Position numbers and translations under genes: made by a program. Of a DNA stretch of 15,039 bases, positions 6,614-13,967 are shown one piece after another. The notes beneath the pieces were generated by a model. The model saw only the letters and a program-made list of their open reading frames with translations. It ran no database searches and was not told the origin of the DNA. The stretch comes from an uncultured Clostridia bacterium (GTDB lineage: Bacteria; Bacillota; Clostridia; Oscillospirales; Ruminococcaceae): NCBI GenBank assembly GCA_947176675.1, contig CAMWRN010000030.1:1-15039 (forward strand), given 5' to 3'. Numbering within the stretch: the stretch's first letter is position 1; the number at the start of each line of letters is the position of its first letter.

Positions 6614-8494
6614 ATGGGATACGTCAGAATAAATCTTAAAGCGGACGCCAGAAAAAGGGCGGCGTCGATAATCACCACATCGGTCTTTTTGGCATTGTTT
6701 ATCGGAATAGGGGCTGTCTCGCTGATATTGGAACGTCCCACCGTTTCGGAAACCGAAAACCGCGAGCTTGAAACCTTTCCGAAATTTTCTTTGGAAAGCT
6801 ATCTGAACGGAAGCTTTACCGCTCAGCTTGACAAATATTTCACCGACACTGTTCCTTTCCGTGATACTCTCAACGAGTACGCCGCCGTACTGGAAAATGC
6901 AAAGGGTATCCCCTCTCCCCAGTTTTACGGCGTTGAGATAGTGAACCATGACCCGGAGGAAATAATCGACTCGCTTGATACCGAGTATGCGGAAATTACT
7001 ACCGAGACCTCAGTTCCCGACGGACAGGAGCGTATTGCAGTTCCTGCGGAAATATCCTCCGCGTCGATATCCGAAGGATCTGCAATGCCTGTTGAAACCT
7101 CTCCGTCTGTGACCTTTAGTTCCTCTGAGGCTTCGGGAACGGAAACCTCGCAGAGCGGTGCAGGATCAGCCGATGAAGAATTTGTTGGCGACATTACCGA
7201 TTTTCTTAACAACGGAATTATTGTAAACGGCGTTGATATGTACGGCGAAAAGGCGGGAATAATGCTTTTCGGCGGAAACGACACACAGGGCGAGCGCTAT
7301 GCCAATATCATAAGCTCCTACAAGCGGGAGCTTGGTGACAGCGTAAATGTCTACAATATGGTTGTTCCAACCTCTGTGGAATTCTACCTGCCGAAAAAAT
7401 ATTCCAAATACTCCAACTCCGAAAAGCGTGAGATCGAATTTATCTACAGCAAGCTTACCGACGGCGTAATTCCCGTTGACGCTTACTCCGTACTTGAAGC
7501 CCATAAGGACGAGTATATCTACTTCCGCACCGACCACCATTGGTCCGATTTAGGCGCATATTACGCCTACACCGCATTCTGCAATGCGATAGGACAGACT
7601 CCTCCCGCTCTTTCAGAGTACACCGTCAAAACCAAGGACGAACCCTTTGTAGGCTCGCTGTACGGCTACACAAATGACATTACCCTGAAAAACAACCCCG
7701 ATACTTTCACATACTATATGACCAAATCCGATTTCAAGGGCGAGACCTACAACTACAGGACGCTTACCCTGTCGGAAGCTAACCCGATCTTCCACCAGTA
7801 CGCTTCGGGAAGCAATATGTACGGAATGTTTCTTGGCGGCGATGGCTACCACGTTAAAATAACCACCTCCGCAGGAACGGGACGGAAGATCGTAATGTTC
7901 AAGGAATCCTACGGAAACGCATTTGCGCCGTATCTTATCGACAGCTTTGACGAGATATATGTTATCGACATTCGCTATTTCGGCAAAAATGCAGTGCAAT
8001 ATATCAAGGACGTGGGAGCTACCGACGTTCTGTTCATCAACAATGTTTTCGCTGCGAACACCTCCAAGCTGATAGACGGCATCGAGCGTCTGCTTACGTC
8101 TCCCACGGGAACGGTCGTGTATACTGCTCCGCCCGTGACCACTTCCGTTCCCGTCGAAACGGATCAGCAGGGTCTGCCGGTCGGGCAGGTATCGCAGTCT
8201 CAACAGCAGCAAACCGTACAGGGACAACAAGTACAGCCGGTACAGCAGACTCAGCAGGTTCAGCAAACCCAGTCTCCGCAGCAGACTCAGCCATCGGCAT
8301 CGACTACGCAAGCAGTACAGACAACACAAACAACCAAAACCGCACAACCACAACAAACCCAGCAGACAACTGGCGCTCCCGCTGTAACTGCTCCGCCGAC
8401 AACGACCGCTCCGCCTGCGGCAACGACGCCTCCCGCTCCCACAGCAGCCGTTCCGCAAACGGTAACAAGTCCAGCAGGTAAAATTTCCGGATAA
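6614..8494 (+). CDS. DHHW-family (AlgJ/AlgX-like) O-acetylation protein with low-complexity tail
   Basis: The protein has 626 residues. A membrane anchor lies at about 18-39, followed by SETENRELETFPKFSLESYL, the conserved opening of DHHW proteins paired with MBOAT transferases. The SGNH-like catalytic set is visible: D307 and H309 in DHHWSDLG and Ser432 in FKESYGNAF, where the family more often has KDSY. Such proteins receive acetyl groups from the MBOAT partner and attach them to an exported polysaccharide. Two unusual tracts occur: a Ser/Thr/Glu-rich insert at about 127-190, and residues about 495-626 made of Gln-, Thr-, Pro- and Ala-rich sequence with no anchor, sorting signal or dockerin at the end. 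GAGGTTG precedes the ATG, 14 bases after the MBOAT stop, indicating an operon. The enzymatic role is inferred from these motifs. Confidence 0.88.
   Translation: MGYVRINLKADARKRAASIITTSVFLALFIGIGAVSLILERPTVSETENRELETFPKFSLESYLNGSFTAQLDKYFTDTVPFRDTLNEYAAVLENAKGIPSPQFYGVEIVNHDPEEIIDSLDTEYAEITTETSVPDGQERIAVPAEISSASISEGSAMPVETSPSVTFSSSEASGTETSQSGAGSADEEFVGDITDFLNNGIIVNGVDMYGEKAGIMLFGGNDTQGERYANIISSYKRELGDSVNVYNMVVPTSVEFYLPKKYSKYSNSEKREIEFIYSKLTDGVIPVDAYSVLEAHKDEYIYFRTDHHWSDLGAYYAYTAFCNAIGQTPPALSEYTVKTKDEPFVGSLYGYTNDITLKNNPDTFTYYMTKSDFKGETYNYRTLTLSEANPIFHQYASGSNMYGMFLGGDGYHVKITTSAGTGRKIVMFKESYGNAFAPYLIDSFDEIYVIDIRYFGKNAVQYIKDVGATDVLFINNVFAANTSKLIDGIERLLTSPTGTVVYTAPPVTTSVPVETDQQGLPVGQVSQSQQQQTVQGQQVQPVQQTQQVQQTQSPQQTQPSASTTQAVQTTQTTKTAQPQQTQQTTGAPAVTAPPTTTAPPAATTPPAPTAAVPQTVTSPAGKISG
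8100..8490 (+). repeat. Low-complexity coding tract for a Gln/Thr/Pro-rich C-terminal tail
   Basis: This in-frame stretch of the DHHW gene first encodes a Val/Pro/Thr linker, then a Gln-dominated segment (about 8160-8370) built from irregular CAG/CAA runs mixed with Thr and Val, then Thr/Pro/Ala blocks. The repeat is imperfect and mixes synonymous codons, so it is more likely a selected wall-spanning or flexible linker than recent slippage. The Q-run could vary in length between strains. Confidence 0.75.
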
Positions 8495-8499
8495 ATAAA

Positions 8500-8540
8500 A
8501 ATACCGCAGAAATGTTGTTGACAACAAATTCTGCGGTATT
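8500..8540. terminator. Bidirectional terminator hairpin with a two-part stem
   Basis: AATACCGCAGAA (8500-8511) pairs perfectly with TTCTGCGGTATT (8529-8540). Inside, TTGTT (8515-8519) pairs with AACAA (8523-8527). It starts 6 bases after the DHHW stop and ends 13 bases before the stop of the convergent reductase gene. AT-rich flanks on both sides suit termination of both. Confidence 0.8.
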
Positions 8541-8553
8541 ATATTTATGTATA

Positions 8554-9684
8554 TTATCCAAGTTTTGCAGTAAAATCGGACATTGCTTCCGATATCTTTA
8601 TCTGCTGGGGACAGACAGCCTCGCAGCTTCGGCAGCCCACACAGGCGGACGGCTTCTTGTCGTCGGGAACAGCCATTAACGCCATGGGAGCAATAAATCC
8701 TCCGCCGGTAAGACAATGCTCATTGTAAAGCTTGATAAGCTCAGGAATATCCAGTCCCTGCGGACAGTGTGTGGTGCAGTAACGGCACGCGGTGCAGGGC
8801 AGAGAAGCTTCCTTTGCCATTCTGTCGGCAATCGCTAAAAGCTCCGCCATTTCCTTTTCGTTAAGAGGTTTGTCCGTCTCGAAGGTCTTGATGTTGTCCT
8901 TGACCTGATCGAGGTTTGACATTCCCGAAAGAGTCACAACAGCTTCGGGAACGGACTGTATAAATCTGAACGCCCATGCGGGGATCTTTTCGTCGGGGCG
9001 CAGAGCGGTCAGCTTTGCTTCATCGCCATCGTCAAGCTTTGCAAGCTTACCTCCTCGGACAGGCTCCATTACCCACACCGGAATGTTATGCTCTTTAAGC
9101 AGCTCCACCTTTTTTTGTGCGCTCTGGAAAGTCCAGTCAAGCCAGTTGAGCTGTATCTGACAAAACTCCATGTGTTCGCCGTAAGCGTCCAGAAAACGCT
9201 TCATAACATCGTAGGAGCCGTGAGCGGAAAAACCGAGATGCTTAATCCTGCCGTTCTTCTTCTGCTCGGTGAGGTAGTCGAAAATTCCGTACTGGGGGTC
9301 AAGATATTCGTTGATATTCATTTCGCACACGTTGTGGAAAAGGTAAAAATCGAAATATTCCACCTGACATTTTTCAAGCTGCTTTTCAAAAATTTCCTTT
9401 ACCTTTGTCATATTGGACAGGTCGTAGCCGGGAAATTTGGAAGCAAGATAAAATTTTTCGCGTGGATAATTTTTGAGGATTTTTCCCATTACGATCTCCG
9501 AATTTCCGTCATGGTAGCCCCATGCGGTATCGTAGTAGTTAACGCCGTTTTTCATTGCGTAGTCAACCAGTTCGGCCGCGGCATTTTCGTCAATTACCGA
9601 ATCGTTTCCGTTAACGGTCGGCAGACGCATTGCGCCGAATCCCAGCGCGGAAAGCTTTAAGTCCTGAAAGTTTCTGAATATCAC
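8554..9684 (-). CDS. Aldo/keto reductase with C-terminal double [4Fe-4S] ferredoxin-like domain
   Basis: The protein has 376 residues. The (beta/alpha)8 aldo/keto reductase domain fills about 1-285, with the catalytic tetrad visible: D52 and Y57 in YYDTAWGYHDGNSE, K83 in ASKF and H117 in LFHNV. The C-terminal part carries two four-cysteine clusters, C297-C300-C303-C307 and C348-C351-C354-C358, each of CxxCxxCxxxCP form as in bacterial ferredoxins. This fusion is common in anaerobic Firmicutes and suggests electron exchange with an iron-sulfur partner in addition to NAD(P)H; the substrate cannot be told. The start is a GTG at 9684-9682 with AAAGGAG (9701-9695) ten bases away. The gene is monocistronic, between its own promoter and a terminator, with no functional link to its neighbours evident. 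Confidence 0.92.
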   Translation of the reverse strand: MIFRNFQDLKLSALGFGAMRLPTVNGNDSVIDENAAAELVDYAMKNGVNYYDTAWGYHDGNSEIVMGKILKNYPREKFYLASKFPGYDLSNMTKVKEIFEKQLEKCQVEYFDFYLFHNVCEMNINEYLDPQYGIFDYLTEQKKNGRIKHLGFSAHGSYDVMKRFLDAYGEHMEFCQIQLNWLDWTFQSAQKKVELLKEHNIPVWVMEPVRGGKLAKLDDGDEAKLTALRPDEKIPAWAFRFIQSVPEAVVTLSGMSNLDQVKDNIKTFETDKPLNEKEMAELLAIADRMAKEASLPCTACRYCTTHCPQGLDIPELIKLYNEHCLTGGGFIAPMALMAVPDDKKPSACVGCRSCEAVCPQQIKISEAMSDFTAKLG

Positions 9685-9713
9685 AGCAACAACACTCCTT
9701 TATAATTTGTCAT

Positions 9714-9736
9714 GTGCGGCAATTTTTGTGCCGTAC
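9714..9736 (-). promoter_or_regulatory. 5'-end stem-loop in the reductase leader
   Basis: GTGCGGCA (9714-9721) and TGCCGTAC (9729-9736) pair over 8 bp with one G-U on the plus reading (an A-C mismatch in the minus-strand transcript) around a 7-nt loop. The predicted transcription start is near 9734, so the hairpin would sit at the extreme 5' end of the mRNA, a position typical of stabilising structures. Confidence 0.4.
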
Positions 9737-9740
9737 TATG

Positions 9741-9769
9741 ATTATAGCATTTATTTATAAAAGTGTCAA
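9741..9769 (-). promoter_or_regulatory. Perfect consensus sigma-A promoter of the reductase gene
   Basis: On the minus strand TTGACA (9769-9764), a 17-bp spacer and TATAAT (9746-9741) match the consensus at every base. The spacer also ends in TGC, giving an extended -10. High constitutive transcription is expected unless a repressor acts. Confidence 0.9.
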
Positions 9770-9806
9770 TGCGGAGGACTTTTAATTTAACTCGCTATAT
9801 GACAAA

Positions 9807-9833
9807 AAATCAGGCGGATTATCCGCCTGATTT
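9807..9833 (-). terminator. Terminator of the ABC exporter operon
   Basis: AAATCAGGCGGA (9807-9818) and TCCGCCTGATTT (9822-9833) are exact reverse complements with a 3-nt loop. The A-run at 9804-9809 gives a U-tract on the minus-strand transcript, one base after the ABC stop codon. Confidence 0.9.
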
Positions 9834-9834
9834 C

Positions 9835-11625
9835 TTACTGCTCTATTGTTTCCCGCGCATGACAAAGCTTATAGTAATCTCCCTTTTTCGCCATAAGCTC
9901 GTTATGTGTTCCGCACTCGGTTATGCCGCAGTTTGACACGTACATAATCTTATCGCAGTTCCGTATGGTGGAAAGCCGATGCGCGATGATAAATGACGTT
10001 CTGCCCTCAAGAAGTCTGTCAAGACCCTCCTGCAAAAGCTTTTCGGTTTTCGCGTCGATGGAGGATGTGGCTTCGTCCAGAACTAAAATCTTCGGATCGC
10101 TGATAAGTGTTCTCGCAAAAGCGATAAGCTGCCTCTGTCCCTGTGAAAGCATTGAGCCGCCCTCGTTTATCATTGTGTCGTAGCCGTCGGGGAATTCCCG
10201 TATAAACTCGTCCGCGCGGACTGTTTCACACGCCTTGACTATTTCGTCCATTGTCGCGTCAAGCTTTCCGTAGCGGATATTGTCCGCGATAGTTCCGCTG
10301 AAGACCACGCTGTCCTGAAGCATTATTCCCATTTGTGAACGCAGGGACTTCAGCGTTATGTCACGAACGTTATAGCCGTCGATAAGAACCGCACCCTCGG
10401 TAACGTCGTAGAACCGCGAAATAAGGTTTACTATTGTAGTCTTGCCCGCACCCGTAGGACCTACAAGCGCAATGCTCTCTCCCTTTTTCACGTCAAAGGA
10501 CAGCTTTTCCAGAACAGTCTTGCTCTCGTCGTAGGCAAAGGTAACGTTCTCGAAGCGGACGTTTCCCTCGATAGGAGGAAGCTCCTCCGCGCCTTCCTTG
10601 TCGTTTACCTTGACAGGTTCGTCGAGCGTCTCAAAAATTCTTTCCAGATATGCCACCGCGTTGACAAAGTTATTGAACAGGTTCGCAAGGTTAAGTATAG
10701 GCTGCCAGAACCGCGAAGCGTATCCCGACATCGCAACAATAGTACCCAGCGATACCGACGACGGACCCATTATAAGAAGTCCCACAAAATATATCGCCGC
10801 GCCGATGACTGCGGAAATAGTGTCAACCGTAGGCCACAAAAGGTTGTTGCACACAACGGCTTTCATCCAGCTTTTGCGGTAGGCTTCGGAAAGATCGCTG
10901 AAAATCTCCGCATTTTCCTCCTCACGGACAAAAAGCTGCGTTACCTTTACGCCGACTATTCCCTCATGAAGATAGGCGTTAAGGTTGGAACTTTTATTGT
11001 TTACCTTCTGCCACGCCCGCCTTTGTCTCCTTTTAATAAGGAGTATAAACGCCGCAAGAAAGGGTACGCCCGCAAGGATAACGAGAGCCATTTTCCAGTG
11101 CATTGCAAACATAAACACCGCAATGAAGATCAGGTTGAATATTTCCAGAATGAAGGTTATGATACCGTTTGAGAGGGTATCGGACACGCTGTTCACGTAG
11201 TTGATGACACGCACTAAAATCTTTCCGTGGGGACGGCTGTCGTAGTACTCAAAGGAAAGACGCTGCAAGTGCTCAAACAGGTCTGTCCTGATGTCGAAGA
11301 TTATGTCCTGACCAACCTTTGTCATAATTTTTGAACGTATAGTGGAGAAAACAATATTCACCACAATTGTCAGCAGCAGAAGCGCAGCCATAATAAGCAG
11401 CTTCGGAATATTCTTTTCCGGTATAGCTTCGTCTATGGCGCGCTGGGTTATCACGGGGGAGAAAAGTCCGATCACAACCGCCGCCGCGCTTAACAGAAGC
11501 GCCGCTATCATGCGCTTTTTGTACCGCGACACATAGACCATTGCGCGTTTCAGATGACGTATGTCGAAAGGGGTCTCAAGCTGTTCGTCAACGTCGTATT
11601 TGTTTCGTGCCATATTTATGACCAT
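9835..11625 (-). CDS. Heterodimeric ABC exporter, canonical-site subunit (TM288/BmrD-like)
   Basis: A 596-residue half-transporter. Residues about 25-340 form the six-helix exporter membrane domain; 355-590 form the nucleotide-binding domain with Walker A GPTGAGKTT (389-397), Q-loop Q437, Walker B ILVLDE with catalytic E518, and switch His549 in AHRLST. Its signature is LSQGQ (493-497), not LSGGQ. In heterodimers of the TM287/288 type the altered signature faces the degenerate site of the partner, matching the upstream gene here, so the two should form one drug- or peptide-type exporter in the membrane. Two in-frame ATGs exist (11625 and 11613). The only good Shine-Dalgarno (GGAGG, 11651-11647) is 21 bases from the first, and a 9-bp hairpin lies between. 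Folding would favour the 11613 start (MARNKYDVDEQ), so the true N-terminus is uncertain by four residues. Confidence 0.93.
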   Translation of the reverse strand: MVINMARNKYDVDEQLETPFDIRHLKRAMVYVSRYKKRMIAALLLSAAAVVIGLFSPVITQRAIDEAIPEKNIPKLLIMAALLLLTIVVNIVFSTIRSKIMTKVGQDIIFDIRTDLFEHLQRLSFEYYDSRPHGKILVRVINYVNSVSDTLSNGIITFILEIFNLIFIAVFMFAMHWKMALVILAGVPFLAAFILLIKRRQRRAWQKVNNKSSNLNAYLHEGIVGVKVTQLFVREEENAEIFSDLSEAYRKSWMKAVVCNNLLWPTVDTISAVIGAAIYFVGLLIMGPSSVSLGTIVAMSGYASRFWQPILNLANLFNNFVNAVAYLERIFETLDEPVKVNDKEGAEELPPIEGNVRFENVTFAYDESKTVLEKLSFDVKKGESIALVGPTGAGKTTIVNLISRFYDVTEGAVLIDGYNVRDITLKSLRSQMGIMLQDSVVFSGTIADNIRYGKLDATMDEIVKACETVRADEFIREFPDGYDTMINEGGSMLSQGQRQLIAFARTLISDPKILVLDEATSSIDAKTEKLLQEGLDRLLEGRTSFIIAHRLSTIRNCDKIMYVSNCGITECGTHNELMAKKGDYYKLCHARETIEQ

Positions 11626-11643
11626 TTTCCCGTAGGGAAAATG
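11623..11643 (-). promoter_or_regulatory. Hairpin enclosing the first start codon of the second ABC gene
   Basis: On the minus-strand transcript CATTTTCCC (11643-11635) and GGGAAAATG (11631-11623) pair perfectly over 9 bp with a 3-nt loop. The last three bases of the stem are the ATG at 11625-11623. The hairpin begins 3 bases after the GGAGG. If folded it blocks that ATG and brings the ATG at 11613 to an effective distance of about 12 bases from the ribosome binding site. Confidence 0.6.
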
Positions 11644-11720
11644 TGTCCTCCTCTCTTAAAGATGTTTTGCGGTTTTGCATCAGCAAAATTCCGAACGGCA
11701 GTGAGGAAAGCAAAACTCTC

Positions 11721-11749
11721 AGTTTGAAAAATCAAAGATTTTTCAAACT
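11721..11749 (-). repeat. 13-bp perfect hairpin in the gap between the two ABC genes
   Basis: AGTTTGAAAAATC (11721-11733) and GATTTTTCAAACT (11737-11749) are exact reverse complements with a 3-nt loop. No U-run follows directly on the minus strand, so it is not a standard terminator. Further downstream on the transcript GCAAAA/TTTTGC (11688-11673) forms a second hairpin. Possible roles are mRNA processing or stability, attenuation between the subunit genes, or a dispersed palindromic repeat. Confidence 0.65.
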
Positions 11750-11779
11750 TCACTCCTTTGCCTGCTCTTCCTGCGGGAA

Positions 11780-13534
11780 TCATTCTATGCTTCCCTGCTG
11801 GAGACGGTATATCTCGCTGTAGTAGCCGTTTTCGTTTTTCAGCAGTTCCTCGTGGGTTCCCATTTCGGAAATTTTTCCGTCCTTGAGGATTATTATCTTG
11901 TCCGCGTCCTTAGCAGAGGAAATTCTCTGGGCAATGATTATCTTGGTACATTTGAAATCCAGATCTGCCAGATTTTCCTGAATATGCTTTTCGGTCTCAA
12001 GGTCTACGGCGGAGGTGGTGTCGTCCAGAATAAGTATTGCGGGACGTACAGCCAATGCTCTTGCAAGAGATATCCTCTGCTTCTGCCCGCCAGAAAGTCC
12101 CACGCCCCGCTCGCCGACGATGGTGTCGTAGCCGTCGCTGAGATTTGCGATAAAATCGTCCGCGTCGGCGGCATGGGCGAACTTGCGAACGTCCTCCTCG
12201 GGCATATCGCTGTTACCGAACGCAATGTTGCCGTCAATTGTATCCGACCACAAAAGCACGTCCTGCATTGCCATACCGATATTTTTACGCAATATCTCCA
12301 GCTTGATGAACCGAACGTTTACGCCGTCCACCAGAACCTCTCCCCGCTTCGGATCGTAAAGCCTTGAAATAAGGTTTACCAGCGTGGTCTTTCCCGAACC
12401 TGTCTCGCCCATTATCGCCACGGTCTCGCCTGCGTTTATTTTGAAGCTTACGTCTTTCAGTACGGGCGTTCCGTCGTAGGAGAAGCTTACATTTTTGAAT
12501 TCAACGTCTCCTTTAAGACGTTCGGGCATTTCCTTTGCGTCCGACCTGTTAACAATAAACGGACGGGAATAGTATACCTCAACGATCTTCGCGGCGGAAG
12601 CCATAAATCTTTGCAGGTCGTTGATAAGCGCGCCAACATTTCTCATGGGGTTCGAGAGAGTCCAGATAAGTCCGCTGAAAGCAACATACTCGCCCATTGT
12701 AAGTCTGCCGGTGATTACGAAAATTCCTCCCGCGATAAGCTGCACTACGGTCAGCCCCTGCGCAGTGGTCTCTATGTACGGAAAATATTTCAGCCACGTC
12801 ATTGCGGCAGTCTTATTTGCTTCGTTGTAATCCTTGTTCTTTTCACGGAAGCGGTCTATCTCGTAGTCCTCGCGGGCAAAGGCGCGAACCACACGGTTTC
12901 CCGCAATATTCTCCTGCGCCGCAGTATTAAGCTTTGAAAGTCTTTCACGCAGGTCAACGTATTTGGGACCCACGTCCTTGCGGAAAATTCCCGAGATAAT
13001 AAAGATGAGCGGAGTCAGCGCAAGCAGGCAGAGGGCCATTATCGGATCGAGTATAAAGAAGTATACTGTTGATGTGGTGAACAGTACAATGCTTTCCAGC
13101 AGAGTCTTGATTATCCACGCAACACTGTGCCTAACCATGTCAAGATCTCCCGAAAGACGGGTCATGATGTCACCAGTACTGCTGCGGTCATAGAATGTCA
13201 TATCCTGCTTCTGGACGTTAGCAAAAAGATAGTTCCTTATCTTCGACAGCATACCCTGCGAACAGACCTCGTAAAGCATATTGGAGCTGAACTGGATAAC
13301 CGTCCTGATAAGGGTGAAGCCTATCATTCCGAGACAAAGCATGATAAGAAGATTTTTTCCGCTTGCAAGATTTTCCGCGGCGTTGTCGTTATAAATAAAA
13401 GTGTCAACAATCCTTTGACCGAAAACAGGGTTTGTCAGATACATTATCTGTCCTATCACGCTCATGCACAGGGCAAGGATATATCTTTTCCTGTAGCCTT
13501 TCATATTTTCCCAAATCCATTTTATCTGAAACAT
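11780..13534 (-). CDS. Heterodimeric ABC exporter, degenerate-site subunit (TM287/BmrC-like)
   Basis: A 584-residue half-transporter from the chosen start. The membrane domain covers about residues 15-325 and the nucleotide-binding domain 343-584. Walker A is GETGSGKTT (376-384) and the signature is canonical LSGGQ (480-484). Walker B reads ILILDD, with Asp505 where the catalytic Glu belongs, and the switch His is Gln536 (IIIAQRISS). This E-to-D and H-to-Q pair is known for the non-hydrolysing site of TM287/288, LmrCD and BmrCD, so the protein should be the partner of the canonical subunit encoded 154 bp downstream. I use ATG 13534 because GGGAGG (13547-13542) is 7 bases away and MFQIKWIWENMKGYRKRY is a natural opening; the in-frame ATG at 13579 lies at the predicted transcription start. 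The substrate is unknown; relatives export drugs. Confidence 0.93.
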   Translation of the reverse strand: MFQIKWIWENMKGYRKRYILALCMSVIGQIMYLTNPVFGQRIVDTFIYNDNAAENLASGKNLLIMLCLGMIGFTLIRTVIQFSSNMLYEVCSQGMLSKIRNYLFANVQKQDMTFYDRSSTGDIMTRLSGDLDMVRHSVAWIIKTLLESIVLFTTSTVYFFILDPIMALCLLALTPLIFIISGIFRKDVGPKYVDLRERLSKLNTAAQENIAGNRVVRAFAREDYEIDRFREKNKDYNEANKTAAMTWLKYFPYIETTAQGLTVVQLIAGGIFVITGRLTMGEYVAFSGLIWTLSNPMRNVGALINDLQRFMASAAKIVEVYYSRPFIVNRSDAKEMPERLKGDVEFKNVSFSYDGTPVLKDVSFKINAGETVAIMGETGSGKTTLVNLISRLYDPKRGEVLVDGVNVRFIKLEILRKNIGMAMQDVLLWSDTIDGNIAFGNSDMPEEDVRKFAHAADADDFIANLSDGYDTIVGERGVGLSGGQKQRISLARALAVRPAILILDDTTSAVDLETEKHIQENLADLDFKCTKIIIAQRISSAKDADKIIILKDGKISEMGTHEELLKNENGYYSEIYRLQQGSIE

Positions 13535-13580
13535 AACAAAACCTCCCGCTCCAAAAACGGTTAAAAACAATGTAAGCATT

Positions 13581-13589
13581 ATTATAGCA
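13581..13589 (-). promoter_or_regulatory. Extended -10 promoter of the ABC exporter operon
   Basis: On the minus strand TGC followed by TATAAT (13586-13581) gives a perfect extended -10. A matching -35 is weak (TTTAAT at 16 bp). Transcription would begin near 13574, leaving a 40-nt leader before ATG 13534. Confidence 0.55.
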
Positions 13590-13673
13590 GATTATCAAAA
13601 AAATTAAAGGGTTTTGAGATAAATTTTTCCCGTCAACTGCAACGAATTTTCACCTCTTTTTCGGAAATGATTT

Positions 13674-13685
13674 GTGAAATTTCAC
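13674..13685. repeat. 12-bp perfect palindrome, possible operator
   Basis: GTGAAATTTCAC is its own reverse complement. It lies about 90 bp upstream of the exporter -10 in an AT-rich gap (13590-13728) that otherwise holds nothing I can name. A second small dyad, CTTAA/TTAAG (13687-13700), follows at once. Confidence 0.35.
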
Positions 13686-13728
13686 GCTTAATCGTTTAAG
13701 AAAAAATCTGCGAAAAAAGAGCACGCCG

Positions 13729-13772
13729 AAAAGTTGTCCCGACGCTTCTGATACTGCGTCGGAACAGCTTTT
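13729..13772 (-). terminator. Long hairpin terminator downstream of the small membrane-protein gene
   Basis: AAAAGTTGTCCCGACGC (13729-13745) pairs with GCGTCGGAACAGCTTTT (13756-13772) over 17 positions with one mismatch and one wobble, around a 10-nt loop. On the minus strand the stem ends in CTTTT and a further TCTTTTTT follows at about 13720-13713. It lies 4 bases beyond the small gene's stop codon, which supports that gene being real. Confidence 0.65.
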
Positions 13773-13776
13773 CAAG

Positions 13777-13911
13777 TCACCGATTTTTAAGGCAGTAATA
13801 TTCAATAAATCCGATGACTGCAAAAATTATTGCATACTCAATGCTCTCAATAATTTTTTTCGCTATTTCCGAATTGCTTTTCTTGTTTATGCCCTGCGCT
13901 GCTTTTTTCAT
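13777..13911 (-). CDS. Small cationic hydrophobic protein, 44 residues, unknown function
   Basis: A short gene with full expression signals: ATG at 13911-13909, AGGTG five bases upstream, a promoter 60 bp upstream and a hairpin terminator right after the TGA. The N-terminal 19 residues carry six lysines (MKKAAQGINKKSNSEIAKK). Residues about 20-41 form one hydrophobic helix (IIESIEYAIIFAVIGFIEYY) with acidic residues on one face, ending CLKNR. It may span the membrane once or lie on its surface; net charge is about +4. I do not recognise a family. It is divergent from the XRE gene, and its promoter carries two dyads that this repressor probably binds, so expression is likely conditional. A membrane-active toxin-like peptide, small signalling peptide or membrane regulator are all possible. 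The frame is too short for coding statistics to prove it. Confidence 0.55.
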   Translation of the reverse strand: MKKAAQGINKKSNSEIAKKIIESIEYAIIFAVIGFIEYYCLKNR

Positions 13912-13967
13912 AAAATCACCTGCCTAAAATAACCGACATACAGCATATACCGCTCAATGAACATATA

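Noticed and set aside
8160..8370. Minisatellite or CRISPR-like repeat
   Set aside because: CAG/CAA units are irregular and in frame with the DHHW gene. There are no constant repeats with unique spacers.
7613..8716. 367-codon open frame on the minus strand
   Set aside because: It lies antisense to the DHHW gene. Its Leu/Arg/Cys/Gly-rich sequence is the mirror of the Gln/Thr-rich tail, and it crosses a strong terminator.
9088..9660. 190-codon frame on plus, antisense to the aldo/keto reductase
   Set aside because: Shadow of a clearly coding gene with complete catalytic and Fe-S motifs; no start signals.
11852..12367. 171-codon frame on plus, antisense to the first ABC gene
   Set aside because: Shadow of the nucleotide-binding domain; no ribosome binding site or family motif.
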